Assembly: GCA_934630515.1 (NCBI GenBank)
Contig: CAKTVV010000006.1
Span: 62,001 to 126,000 of the forward strand
Length of the DNA: 64,000 nt
Reading direction: 5' to 3'
Source: an uncultured Eubacteriales bacterium
Lineage (GTDB): Bacteria; Bacillota; Clostridia; Oscillospirales; Acutalibacteraceae
Shown here: positions 51,015 to 58,325 of the stretch, in pieces
Layout of the letters: each line of letters begins with the position of its first letter
Position numbering within the stretch: the first letter of the stretch is position 1
The notes under the pieces: model-generated
What the model was told of the DNA's origin: nothing
The model's input: the letters and a program-made list of their open reading frames with translations, nothing else
The model's database searches: none
Position numbers and translations under genes: made by a program

Positions 51015-51627
51015 TGCAAAGGATCGTCTGTCCTCATTCTTCGATTATGCTATCAATGACTGCAAGATCAAGCCGGATTGGATTACCGTGCTTTTTATCA
51101 ACACAGGCTATGCCGAGCAGTTTGAGCGCGGCAATCCTGCCTATGTTGCAGGTATGTCCGGTGTTGAACTTGCCCGTGCGGTTATCCTGAAAGCATACGG
51201 CAGAAAAGAACTTCCGAAGCCTACAAACTCCGAGGAATGTTCTCCCGAGTATTGGGCAGGTTGGGCGCTTGCAGAATATCAATGGTACTGCGGCCGCAGG
51301 TTCAAGGATATCTTCGAGCGAATTCCTTTAACTAAGATTATCGGAATGTACTCGGTCTATCATGAGATGGATATCACGAACTTCATCGATACGATGGAAG
51401 AGTTCTACAAGGCTGCCGAAGGCGATTCCAATCTGAAACGCATTCGGGAAAGCAGAGGCTTATCTCAGTCAGAACTTGCAGAACAATCGGGCATCAAAGT
51501 CCGAAACATTCAGATGTATGAGCAGCGAGTCAACAACATTGATAAGGCACAGGCACAAACACTCTATAAGTTATCCCGTGTTCTTGGTTGTGATATCGAA
51601 GACCTGCTTGAAAATCCTATGATGTAA
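50977..51627 (+). CDS. Xre-family helix-turn-helix protein, putative antitoxin
   Basis: A 216-residue protein with two parts. The N-terminal 130 residues (YLSNAKDRLSSFFDYAINDC, then YVAGMSGVELARAVILKAYG and EYWAGWALAEYQWYCGRRF) form a partner domain often fused to antitoxin-type regulators. The C terminus is an Xre helix-turn-helix (LKRIRESRGLSQSELAEQSG, then RNIQMYEQRVNNID). AGGAG is seven bases before ATG 50977, inside the end of the DUF3990 gene. It is followed by a canonical terminator. It probably neutralises the DUF3990 protein and represses the shared promoter. Confidence 0.8.
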   Translation: MMTHAYNESYLSNAKDRLSSFFDYAINDCKIKPDWITVLFINTGYAEQFERGNPAYVAGMSGVELARAVILKAYGRKELPKPTNSEECSPEYWAGWALAEYQWYCGRRFKDIFERIPLTKIIGMYSVYHEMDITNFIDTMEEFYKAAEGDSNLKRIRESRGLSQSELAEQSGIKVRNIQMYEQRVNNIDKAQAQTLYKLSRVLGCDIEDLLENPMM

Positions 51628-51636
51628 ATCCATTTG

Positions 51637-51664
51637 TGCACCTGCTTCGACAGGTGCATTTTTT
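51637..51664 (+). terminator. Terminator of the DUF3990/Xre operon
   Basis: TGCACCTG and CAGGTGCA pair around a CTTCGA loop and run into six T residues, nine bases after the Xre stop codon. Confidence 0.88.
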
Positions 51665-51731
51665 ATGCCTAAATACGCCTTAAGCAAGGGCAGGTTTTCG
51701 GGAATTACGCAGAATTTAAGAAATCCCACGG

Positions 51732-52598
51732 TCATATGGCTTCATTCGGCTCTTTCGTACGGCGGCCCTGCTGACGGACAGTTTCTCTGTCGGGCGTCAG
51801 TATTGCTCTCGGCGCATCTTCGATAAGAACCGCAGAGTGTTCGCCTCTGTGATTGCTTACTCCGGAATCCTGCCTTGCGGTTATGCATCGGGCAACATCG
51901 GTAATGACAGGATCGGCGTTCATATCGATAAAATATAATCCGGTTTTGCCGCCCCAACCGCCTGAGCCTGCACACTGCGTACAGGCTATTCCGTCTGTTT
52001 CGTAGACTCTTTGGCCCTGCGGTCCCGGGATAAGTTGCTTAAGATTTTTCGCATTGCAGCCGCTGAGAGGAAATACCTTTCCGGCACATCTCGGATCAAG
52101 ATATCCGACAATATACAGCCGCCTTCGCTGTTGGGGGACTCCGAAGTATTTGCTGTTAAGCACCATCCATTCGAGATTATACCCCATTTCAACAAGTGCG
52201 GAGAAGATGGTATTAAGCGTCCGGCCATTGTCATGCGATAACAGACCGAGGACATTCTCCAAGAGTAAAAACGGAGGCCGTTTTTCTGCAAGGATTCGGG
52301 CAATTTCAAAGAAGACAGTTCCTCTTGTATCTCGGAAACCGAGACGCCGTCCCGCAACCGAGAAGCTTTGGCAAGGAAATCCGCCGCAAAGCAGGTCGAA
52401 GTGGGGGAGTTCCCTTGGATTGATTGTTCGCAAATCGCCATAATTCAAACCTCCTTCTTCTCCGTAAATGGCGTTATACGCTTTTTCTGCGTTCTTATCA
52501 ATTTCTGCATGACCGACACATCTGTAATGACCTGTATTTACGAGTCCGGAATGAAAACCGCCGATACCCGAACACAAATCAATGAATGGGATTGCCAT
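51732..52598 (-). CDS. C5 cytosine DNA methyltransferase, 3'-truncated
   Basis: A 288-residue DNA (cytosine-5-) methyltransferase. Motif I FIDLCSGIGGF (residues 5-15), motif IV GGFPCQSFS with catalytic Cys 76, motif VI ENV (114-116) and motif VIII QQRRRLYIVG (156-165) are present, followed by the start of the target-recognition domain (ARCITARQDSGVSNHRGEHS). The protein stops soon after AILTPDRETV; motifs IX and X, which close the cofactor pocket, are absent. Relatives normally exceed 350 residues, so this is probably a 3' deletion and an inactive enzyme. Such genes travel on conjugative elements, and a DUF4314 gene lies 36 bases upstream. Confidence 0.8.
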   Translation of the reverse strand: MAIPFIDLCSGIGGFHSGLVNTGHYRCVGHAEIDKNAEKAYNAIYGEEGGLNYGDLRTINPRELPHFDLLCGGFPCQSFSVAGRRLGFRDTRGTVFFEIARILAEKRPPFLLLENVLGLLSHDNGRTLNTIFSALVEMGYNLEWMVLNSKYFGVPQQRRRLYIVGYLDPRCAGKVFPLSGCNAKNLKQLIPGPQGQRVYETDGIACTQCAGSGGWGGKTGLYFIDMNADPVITDVARCITARQDSGVSNHRGEHSAVLIEDAPRAILTPDRETVRQQGRRTKEPNEAI

Positions 52599-52634
52599 AG
52601 GGCATCCGTCCTGTTTTTTTGTTTCACCTCACAT

Positions 52635-52931
52635 TTACATAGATTGTTCGTTTATAGTCTGTTCCTGAGCATGTTCCTGTAACTCCCGGTTGATTTCTTC
52701 CTGTGTCAATCGACGGAATGAGTCTTCGCCGGGGACCAGGGCAAGCGCTCTGCCATTATCCCATTTCATTAGGATTTGACCAATATCATCCACACTCTGA
52801 ACCGTTCCGCGCATACCGCTTTCAACGGGAGAATATGGATCGTTCATATTAAGCAGCATTACTCTTGTTCCCGGGGGATATGACTGTTTATATTTCTCAG
52901 CCTGTCTGTGTAATCGTTCCCATTCATTCAT
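52635..52931 (-). CDS. DUF4314 domain protein
   Basis: A 98-residue soluble protein. YPPGTRVMLLNMNDPYSPVE, GMRGTVQSVDDIGQILMKWD and GRALALVPGEDSFRRLTQEE are the DUF4314 signature, a small beta-barrel-like domain found mainly on Firmicute conjugative transposons and phages. AGGAGG is seven bases before the ATG. It precedes the truncated methyltransferase gene in the same direction. The function is unknown. Confidence 0.8.
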   Translation of the reverse strand: MNEWERLHRQAEKYKQSYPPGTRVMLLNMNDPYSPVESGMRGTVQSVDDIGQILMKWDNGRALALVPGEDSFRRLTQEEINRELQEHAQEQTINEQSM

Positions 52932-52983
52932 CTTTCTTTACCTCCTGAATTTTGTTTTGAGTTGCTGTCTTCGCTGCAATCAT
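52924..52983 (-). CDS. Possible 19-residue leader peptide ahead of the DUF4314 gene
   Basis: An ATG at 52983 with AAAGGAG eight bases upstream opens a 19-codon frame (MIAAKTATQNKIQEVKKDE) whose stop overlaps the DUF4314 start by 8 bases. The DUF4314 ribosome site lies inside it. Translational coupling is plausible, but nothing proves that it is translated. Confidence 0.35.
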   Translation of the reverse strand: MIAAKTATQNKIQEVKKDE

Positions 52984-53047
52984 ATACACCACTCCTTTGG
53001 TTATCAGATTTATATCAACGCTCAAAATGCGCTATATACGAAAAAAG

Positions 53048-53076
53048 AGGTTGCGCATACAATTTATGCGCAACCT
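53048..53076 (-). terminator. Reverse-direction terminator
   Basis: AGGTTGCGCATA pairs with TATGCGCAACCT and is followed on the reverse strand by six T residues. The surrounding 52984-53308 stretch holds three such hairpins and no gene. Confidence 0.75.
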
Positions 53077-53116
53077 CCGAGAACACAAATATTTAACAAT
53101 TAGAAAAACGAAAAAA

Positions 53117-53154
53117 GGGGCAGACCTTACGAAATCAATCGTAAAATCTGCCCC
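53117..53154 (-). terminator. Second reverse-direction terminator
   Basis: GGGGCAGA pairs with TCTGCCCC, with an inner TTACG/CGTAA stem, followed on the reverse strand by six T residues. Confidence 0.75.
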
Positions 53155-53244
53155 TAAAGCTCCATGAATTTAGTTCAAGTCCTCCCCAAAGGTCGATTTG
53201 GGGAAATGATATCTTTTGAATTCAGCCTTAAAAATCGGCATAAA

Positions 53245-53277
53245 AAAACCCAGAAACCGTTGTGGTTTCTGGGTTTT
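53245..53277 (-). terminator. Terminator of the tRNA-fMet gene
   Basis: A perfect 14-bp stem (53245-53258 with 53264-53277), followed on the reverse strand by a T run, about 30 bases past the tRNA 3' end. Confidence 0.8.
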
Positions 53278-53308
53278 CAGCCCCGATATCTTTTTCGGTG
53301 CTACTTGT

Positions 53309-53383
<75 letters not shown>

Positions 53384-53411
53384 CTATATGCGCTCTCTTG
53401 AGCGCTTATAT

Positions 53412-53440
53412 AGTATACTACACCCCGGCAAAAAAATCAA
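53412..53440 (-). promoter_or_regulatory. Promoter of the tRNA-fMet gene
   Basis: Reverse-strand TTGATT (53440-53435) and TATACT (53417-53412) with a 17-base spacer, ending about 29 bases before the mature tRNA 5' end. Confidence 0.7.
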
Positions 53441-53531
53441 GCCTTTTTTTCACTTTCCTATGGATTTCCTTGAAAATTTCTGCGTTTCTCTCGCAGTGCA
53501 GCAAAAATCCGCGAAAAAAGCCGGTGGTAGG

Positions 53532-53560
53532 TTGTACGATCCGACCGGCTGTGGTATACT
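53532..53560 (+). promoter_or_regulatory. Promoter of the SDR gene
   Basis: TTGTAC (53532-53537) and TATACT (53555-53560) with a 17-base spacer, 33 bases before the start codon. Confidence 0.6.
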
Positions 53561-53593
53561 GATCTCCACCAATCGTCTGCAAGGGGGCATTTC

Positions 53594-54520
53594 ATGCGCA
53601 CTGATACCTGGCTCAAGACCCACACCCATTCATTGGCCGGACGGCGGGTCGCCGTCACCGGTCCCACCGGCGGACTGGGGGCGGTATTGTGCGCCGATCT
53701 GGCGGCGCTGGGGGCGCAGCTGATCCTGCTGGGGCGCAATCCCGGCGCCATGGCAGCGCTGCGGCGGCAGCTGGAGCAGGAGCACCCCGGCTGCGTACTG
53801 CGGGAGATCCCGGTCGATCTGGAGGACATCGGGCAGGTGCGTGCCGCCTGCGACCAGCTGGAGGACGAGCCGCCGGACATACTGTTTCTGGCGGCGGGTG
53901 CCTACAGCATTCCCCGCCATCGCTGCTCCACCGGGTTTGACAACGTATTTCAGATCAACTACGTTTCCCACGAATATATGCTGCGGCGGTTAGCGCCGGT
54001 GATGGTGTCCCGCCCCGGCGCCCGGGTGGTGGCGGTGGGCAGCATCGCCCACCGGTATGCCGCCACCGACCCCGAAGATGTGGATTTTTCCACCCGGCGG
54101 GCGGCTTCCAAGGTCTACGGCAACTCCAAGCGGTATCTTATGGCATCCTGCTGGGAATATTTCGCCCAGCCGGAGGTGCGCCGACAAGGGGTCACGCTGG
54201 CGGTGGTGCATCCCGGCATCACCTATACCAACATCACCGCCCATTATCCGCCATGGCTCTTTACTCTCATCAAGCACCCCATGCAATGGATCTTCATGTC
54301 CCGCCGGCGGGCGTGTCTGTCGCTGCTGCAGGGCGCTTTTGAGGAGACCGGCTACGGTGAATGGATCGGTCCCCGTTGGTTCGATGTATGGGGACTGCCG
54401 GTGAAACGGCGGGTGCGGTCGCTGCCGCCGGAGGAATGCCGCCGCATCGCCGCCACCGCCGCTGCCATCACCGACCGGCTGATCGACGCCGAATCGACTT
54501 ATGCCCCGCCGCACAGCTGA
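53594..54520 (+). CDS. Short-chain dehydrogenase/reductase (SDR)
   Basis: A 308-residue oxidoreductase with the NAD(P)-binding TGPTGGLG loop (about residues 22-29), the LAAGAY strand, and the catalytic Ser in VVAVGSIAHRY with YGNSK (Tyr-x-x-x-Lys) further on. The arrangement resembles retinol dehydrogenase-like SDRs. A C-terminal hydrophobic segment (PWLFTLIKHPMQWIFM) may contact membrane lipids. AAGGGGG is six bases before the ATG. It is a single-gene transcript with its own promoter and terminator, facing the GtrA gene. The substrate is unknown. Confidence 0.87.
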   Translation: MRTDTWLKTHTHSLAGRRVAVTGPTGGLGAVLCADLAALGAQLILLGRNPGAMAALRRQLEQEHPGCVLREIPVDLEDIGQVRAACDQLEDEPPDILFLAAGAYSIPRHRCSTGFDNVFQINYVSHEYMLRRLAPVMVSRPGARVVAVGSIAHRYAATDPEDVDFSTRRAASKVYGNSKRYLMASCWEYFAQPEVRRQGVTLAVVHPGITYTNITAHYPPWLFTLIKHPMQWIFMSRRRACLSLLQGAFEETGYGEWIGPRWFDVWGLPVKRRVRSLPPEECRRIAATAAAITDRLIDAESTYAPPHS

Positions 54521-54553
54521 GCAAAAACGCTGCTGTGCGGCAAATCATTTTTT
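54508..54553 (+). terminator. Terminator overlapping the SDR stop codon
   Basis: GCCGCACAGC (54508-54517) pairs with GCTGTGCGGC (54532-54541), followed by AAATCA and six T residues. The T run overlaps the end of the convergent GtrA gene. Confidence 0.75.
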
Positions 54554-55018
54554 CGTGACGGGCGGCTCCTCAGCAGCCGCCTTGCGAAAGACGATCCAGC
54601 GACCGCACAGATAATTCAGCAGGATCAGGAGCGGGGTGATCAGGATCTTCGACGCCATTCCGTCCACACCCCACAGCGGCCGATCCAATCCCAGTGCCAC
54701 CAGCAGCGGCACCAGCAGGATCTCCACGCCGCCCACAGCGATCCGGGTGGCGAAGAAGCCCAGCAGCTCCGGCAACAGCGTTTTCACCTGCCAGTTGCGG
54801 CTGCGGAACACCCGCAGCTTATTGACCACAAACGAAAACAGAACCGCTGTCGCCCACGAGAGTGTGTTTGCCAGAAATACCGTCCCGGCTTGGCCGGAAG
54901 CACCCATACGCCGCAGCAGCCCCATAGACCCGCTGTATGCCAGCCAGTTTACCAGCGTCGTCAGCACCGAATAAAACAGATAGCTGCCCGCCTGCCGGAT
55001 CGTCCCCTTACGGCTCAT
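54545..55018 (-). CDS. GtrA-family membrane protein
   Basis: A 157-residue protein with four membrane helices: YLFYSVLTTLVNWLAYSG, VFLANTLSWATAVLFSFVVN, LLGFFATRIAVGGVEILLV and ILITPLLILLNYLCGRWIVF. NKLRVFRS and the terminal FRK are GtrA family marks. These proteins help move polyprenyl-linked sugars across the membrane or decorate surface glycans. ATG at 55018 follows GAGAGG by about nine bases and overlaps the 3' end of the upstream propeller-like gene by 11 bases, showing that the two formed one operon before the frameshift in that gene. Confidence 0.87.
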   Translation of the reverse strand: MSRKGTIRQAGSYLFYSVLTTLVNWLAYSGSMGLLRRMGASGQAGTVFLANTLSWATAVLFSFVVNKLRVFRSRNWQVKTLLPELLGFFATRIAVGGVEILLVPLLVALGLDRPLWGVDGMASKILITPLLILLNYLCGRWIVFRKAAAEEPPVTKK

Positions 55019-55276
55019 TGTGTGGTTCCTCTCCCTCCAGCAGCACCGCCGCCGGGAACCGGGACAGACGGATGTGCTGACGATCCACCGTATAGGACAG
55101 ATACACCGTATCCTCCTCCACCCGGGCAAAGGGATAGAAGCAGCTGCTCTGCATATCCGCCACCGCTACCGGGCGGCTGTTTTTCAGCTGCTCCCGATCC
55201 ACCCGCAGGATCCCGAAGCCGTTGCGGTCTCTGGGGGCGTGTATCAGATACAGCTCCCCGGCATAGGCGATGAAAT
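55008..55276 (-). pseudogene. Frameshifted C-terminal part of the propeller-like gene
   Basis: The frame after the break encodes HFIAYAGELYLIHAPRDRNG, then GILRVDREQLKNSRPVAVAD and the terminal EGEEPHNEP, and clearly continues the upstream reading frame at 55244-56272. Loss of one base near 55275-55285 (around CCCGCTCC on the reverse strand) would explain the break. The original protein would have been about 421 residues. Confidence 0.75.
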
Positions 55277-55686
55277 GGAGCGGGATTGGACATCCCGCAC
55301 CAGACAGGGCGGCGTCCAGATACCGGTGTTCAGGTCATAATAGGTCAGAAAGCCCTGCTGACAATCCACCTGCCGCACAAAGTAATAGCAGCGGTCGCCC
55401 CAGACATAGACGGCGTTTTCCCACTGGGACAGATTGATAAAGTCCGGCTTCGCCACATAGTCCCAGGTGATAAAGTCCCGGCTGCGGATGATGCAGTTAA
55501 AATAGCCGGAATAAGCACCGGTATAATACCAGATCTCCCCGTTTTCCACCCGGGTGGTGAGTTTTTGCATGATGCCGATGTCCGCAAACATACGCTTGTG
55601 CGCCAGTCCGTTGGCGGATAGGGCCCGGACGATGCCGGTGACGCTGAAATCGTTGACCACAGCGCCCACCCGGAACCGATTGGGGC
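55065..55686. repeat. 622-bp direct repeat, copy 1
   Basis: This segment recurs at 56834-57455 at a constant offset of 1769 bases. I find only two single-base differences. Copy 1 is in its native context inside the propeller-like gene. Confidence 0.92.
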
Positions 55687-56272
55687 GGATGGCGCTCAGC
55701 GTGTGCGCCGCCCGGTCGTAGATACAGTAAAAGCGGTAGTATTCCCCCTCTGCCGACGCCGTCCAGAGCAGATACAGCTGATCGCCGCCCTTATACAGCA
55801 GGATGGTGTCGTAGACGGCGTCGATCGTGCGCCCGTCCAGAGTGTCCCCCACGCTTTGAACGGTGTAGACCGCCATGTCCTGGGGCTGCCCCTCCGGATA
55901 CACCGCCAGCCGGCACTCCTGCATCCGGGGATCCTCCGCAGCGGCCGAGGTGTTGGCATAATAGGTCATATAAAAATACCCATCCAGATGGAGAAAGGTG
56001 GATACATGCACCATCCGATCCGGTTCGGACTCTCCCCGACGGCGGCAATATGCCTCGGTGCGCTCAAAATCAGCGATACGGTTCTCCTGCACCAGCGCTG
56101 CCAACCGTTCCCCCCGCTCCCGTGCCTGCGGGTCATCCATCGGACAAATATACCCGTCATACCCGTTGATGGGGGCATGGGGCTCCAAGCGTTCGGGTGC
56201 CTGCCTGCCGACGTTTTCCGTGAAAATGCCCGTTTCCGGAGCCATACGGCCAATTGCGTTCATGGTATCCAC
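55244..56272 (-). CDS. Propeller-like hydrolase (GH43/GH32-type fold), 3' frameshift
   Basis: A 342-residue open frame, about 80 percent of the original gene. Short blades with HLDGYFYMTYYANTS, DTILLYKGGDQLYLLWTASA, GEIWYYTGAYSGYFNC and RSRDFITWDYVAKPDF suggest a five-bladed propeller of the GH43/GH32/sialidase type; DFITW in particular resembles the SRDLVHW element of those families. Catalytic acids cannot be fixed. The frame closes early at PMPGSCI because of a one-base loss, and the true C terminus is found in another frame downstream. The gene is divergent from an AraC-type gene. No signal peptide is visible. Confidence 0.65.
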   Translation of the reverse strand: MDTMNAIGRMAPETGIFTENVGRQAPERLEPHAPINGYDGYICPMDDPQARERGERLAALVQENRIADFERTEAYCRRRGESEPDRMVHVSTFLHLDGYFYMTYYANTSAAAEDPRMQECRLAVYPEGQPQDMAVYTVQSVGDTLDGRTIDAVYDTILLYKGGDQLYLLWTASAEGEYYRFYCIYDRAAHTLSAIRPNRFRVGAVVNDFSVTGIVRALSANGLAHKRMFADIGIMQKLTTRVENGEIWYYTGAYSGYFNCIIRSRDFITWDYVAKPDFINLSQWENAVYVWGDRCYYFVRQVDCQQGFLTYYDLNTGIWTPPCLVRDVQSRSISSPMPGSCI

Positions 56273-56298
56273 TCCCGTTCTGTGTATTTGGCGCTTGC

Positions 56299-56326
56299 AT
56301 TATAGGTCATTTTTGGTAGAATACAA
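56299..56326 (-). promoter_or_regulatory. Promoter of the propeller-like gene
   Basis: Reverse-strand TTGTAT (56326-56321) and a perfect TATAAT (56304-56299) with a 16-base spacer, in the 105-base gap between the divergent genes. Confidence 0.65.
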
Positions 56327-56377
56327 GTCATATCCCACTATAAACGAGACAAAAATATCGATTATGGAGCGAGCGCC

Positions 56378-57109
56378 ATGAACTATCTGCAACAATATCA
56401 CCAGCAGCCGCAGATCCTGCATAATCAACGGATCGGCTTTGCCCCGCACCTGCACGATGAGGTGGAGATCGTCGTGCTGTTTCAGGGCAGCGCCGTTTTG
56501 ACCCAGAACGGACAGCGCTTTCCCATGGAGGCGGGGGATATTGCCTTTTTGTATCCCGGTTGCGTACACGGGTATGCCTCCGAGACCGCCGTGGATGTGG
56601 GAAAATTCATTTTCAGCCCCCGGGGTCTGGCGGAACTGGAGCAAGCACTGGCCGCCGGCGTGGCGCAGACGCCGGTGATCCGCCGGGAGCAGCTGGCAGG
56701 CACCGGCATTACAGCGCTGGCAACGGAGATACTGGAGCGCTATAACCGCTGCACCCCGGCAGAGCAGCACGCTTACCTGTTCCTTTTGGCGGCCCGGCTG
56801 CTGCCCCTTTGCCCGCCGCAGGAATCCCGGGAGCAGACGGATGTGCTGACGATCCACCGTATAGGACAGATACACCGTATCCTCCTCCACCCGGGCAAAG
56901 GGATAGAAGCAGCTGCTCTGCATATCCGCCACCGCTACCGGGCGGCTGTTTTTCAGCTGCTCCCGATCCACCCGCAGGATCCCGAAGCCGTTGCGGTCTC
57001 TGGGGGCGTGTATCAGATACAGCTCCCCGGCATAGGCGATGAAATGGAGCGGGATTGGACATCCCGCACCAGACAGGGCGGCGTCCAGATACCGGTGTTC
57101 AGGTCATAA
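56378..57109 (+). pseudogene. AraC-type regulator cut off after its sensor domain
   Basis: The first 152 residues form an AraC-type cupin sensor: FAPHLHDEVEIVVLFQGSAV, MEAGDIAFLYPGCVHGY and the helical linker AEQHAYLFLLAARLLPL. At 56834 the gene enters copy 2 of the 622-bp repeat, read antisense, so the two helix-turn-helix motifs expected next are gone and the remaining 90 codons are meaningless. GGAG is eight bases before the ATG. It was probably the regulator of the divergent propeller-like/GtrA operon, as AraC proteins often are for neighbouring sugar genes. Confidence 0.78.
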
Positions 57110-57455
57110 TAGGTCAGAAAGCCCTGCTGACAATCCACCTGCCGCACAAAGTAATAGCAGCGGTCGCCCCAGACATAGACGGCGTTTTCCCACTGGGACA
57201 GATTGATAAAGTCCGGCTTCGCCACATAGTCCCAGGTGATAAAGTCCCGGCTGCGGATGATGCAGTTAAAATAGCCGGAATAAGCACCGGTATAATACCA
57301 GATCTCCCCGTTTTCCACCCGGGTGGTGAGTTTTTGCATAATGCCGATGTCCGCAAACATACGCTTGTGCGCCAGTCCGTTGGCGGATAGGACCCGGACG
57401 ATGCCGGTGACGCTGAAATCGTTGACCACAGCGCCCACCCGGAACCGATTGGGGC
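56834..57455. repeat. 622-bp direct repeat, copy 2
   Basis: Copy 2 begins exactly where the AraC-type gene loses its normal sequence and ends 12 bases before the terminator of the SGNH gene. It carries the same one-base frameshift as copy 1. Confidence 0.92.
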
Positions 57456-57468
57456 ATATGCACAGCAA
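57013..57468 (-). pseudogene. Internal fragment of the propeller-like gene in copy 2
   Basis: The frame NRFRVGAVVNDFSVTG through TGIWTPPCLVRDVQSRS repeats residues 200-342 of the gene at 55244-56272, without its start or its N-terminal half. It is preceded by an unrelated MLCICP stub at the junction. Confidence 0.8.
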
Positions 57469-57507
57469 AGACCGGCGCAGGCACTTTTCAATGCCTGCGC
57501 CGGTCTT
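57468..57507 (-). terminator. Terminator of the second SGNH hydrolase gene
   Basis: A perfect 16-bp stem (57468-57483 with 57492-57507) with an 8-base loop, 28 bases beyond the stop codon. The T run is short, so efficiency is uncertain. Confidence 0.7.
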
Positions 57508-57535
57508 GTATGATTTTCCCTTATTGCAGCTGCGC

Positions 57536-58189
57536 TTATAACGTCTGTAAAAAGCCGATCAGCCGCTGTGCAATGCGGGCATGTCCCGCATCGTTGGGAT
57601 GCAGTCCGTCGGGCATAAACCGCTCCCGATGTACCGGCAGCGTCGGCTGGATCCCGGCTGTAGCGAACAGATCCAGCACCGGCATCCCGTAATAGGCAGC
57701 GATCTGCCGCTCCGCCTCCACATACTCCGCCAGCGTTTTCTGACAGCGGACGCCCCGTTCGTTGACCAGACGCTGCTCGTCGGCACGGTGCAGCGGGGTC
57801 AGAAGGACCGCCGTCGCCAGCGGCCAGCGCTCTGCGATCGACCGGCACAGGGTATGCATGGCGCCGCAAAAGGTCTCCTCGGTGCGGTCGGACAGAGTGC
57901 CGAAGGGCGTATCCCCATGGCCGTAATCGTTGGTGCCGCCCAGCACGCAGATCAGATCCGCCTGCGGCTCCATGGTATCCAGCCGGGTACGGAAATACGG
58001 CAGATCGATCTCGGGATACAGAGCATTCAGCTGCGGGGCGATGCTGGTCCCGCTTATACCGTACCCCTTGACGATCGCACCGGTCCGCTGCCCGAGAATA
58101 TGCCAATAGGTCGCCTGCTCCCCCGACGTGCCGACCCCAGCCGTGATGCTGTCTCCGAGAAACAAACAGACCTTTCCCTTCAGTTCCAT
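57536..58189 (-). CDS. SGNH/GDSL-type hydrolase, paralogue of the gene at 892-1545
   Basis: A 217-residue SGNH hydrolase with LFLGDSITAG (catalytic Ser 14), LGGTNDYGHGD and MPDGLHPNDAGHARIAQR. It has the same length as the left-end paralogue and shares long identical stretches such as GGTNDYGHGD and DGLHPNDAG. ATG at 58189 has AAGGGG seven bases upstream; an earlier in-frame ATG reads through the promoter and is rejected. It is a single-gene transcript with its own promoter. It is probably a cytoplasmic esterase, perhaps a sugar deacetylase. Confidence 0.85.
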   Translation of the reverse strand: MELKGKVCLFLGDSITAGVGTSGEQATYWHILGQRTGAIVKGYGISGTSIAPQLNALYPEIDLPYFRTRLDTMEPQADLICVLGGTNDYGHGDTPFGTLSDRTEETFCGAMHTLCRSIAERWPLATAVLLTPLHRADEQRLVNERGVRCQKTLAEYVEAERQIAAYYGMPVLDLFATAGIQPTLPVHRERFMPDGLHPNDAGHARIAQRLIGFLQTL

Positions 58190-58218
58190 ACCGTCACCCC
58201 TTTTTCTATATCGACCGT

Positions 58219-58248
58219 ATTGTAGCACAGCCGTTTTCGGGTTGTCAA
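58219..58248 (-). promoter_or_regulatory. Promoter of the second SGNH gene
   Basis: Reverse-strand TTGACA (58248-58243) and TACAAT (58224-58219) with an 18-base spacer, 30 bases before the ATG. Confidence 0.7.
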
Positions 58249-58250
58249 GC

Positions 58251-58296
58251 CGCAAAAACGCCGCCGGCGGAATATCCACTCCGTCGGCGGCGTTTT
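58251..58296 (-). terminator. Terminator of the liv operon
   Basis: A 17-bp stem (58255-58271 with 58280-58296, one G-U pair) with a GC core, followed on the reverse strand by a run of five T residues, 30 bases after the livF stop codon. Confidence 0.85.
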
Positions 58297-58325
58297 CCAC
58301 TGTTTTGCGGTATTTTCGGCTTCCA

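Noticed and set aside
56300..56971. 223-residue reverse frame across the AraC-type gene
   Set aside because: It starts inside repeat copy 2 and runs antisense through the AraC sensor domain. Only its first part is a displaced fragment of the propeller gene; the rest is meaningless.
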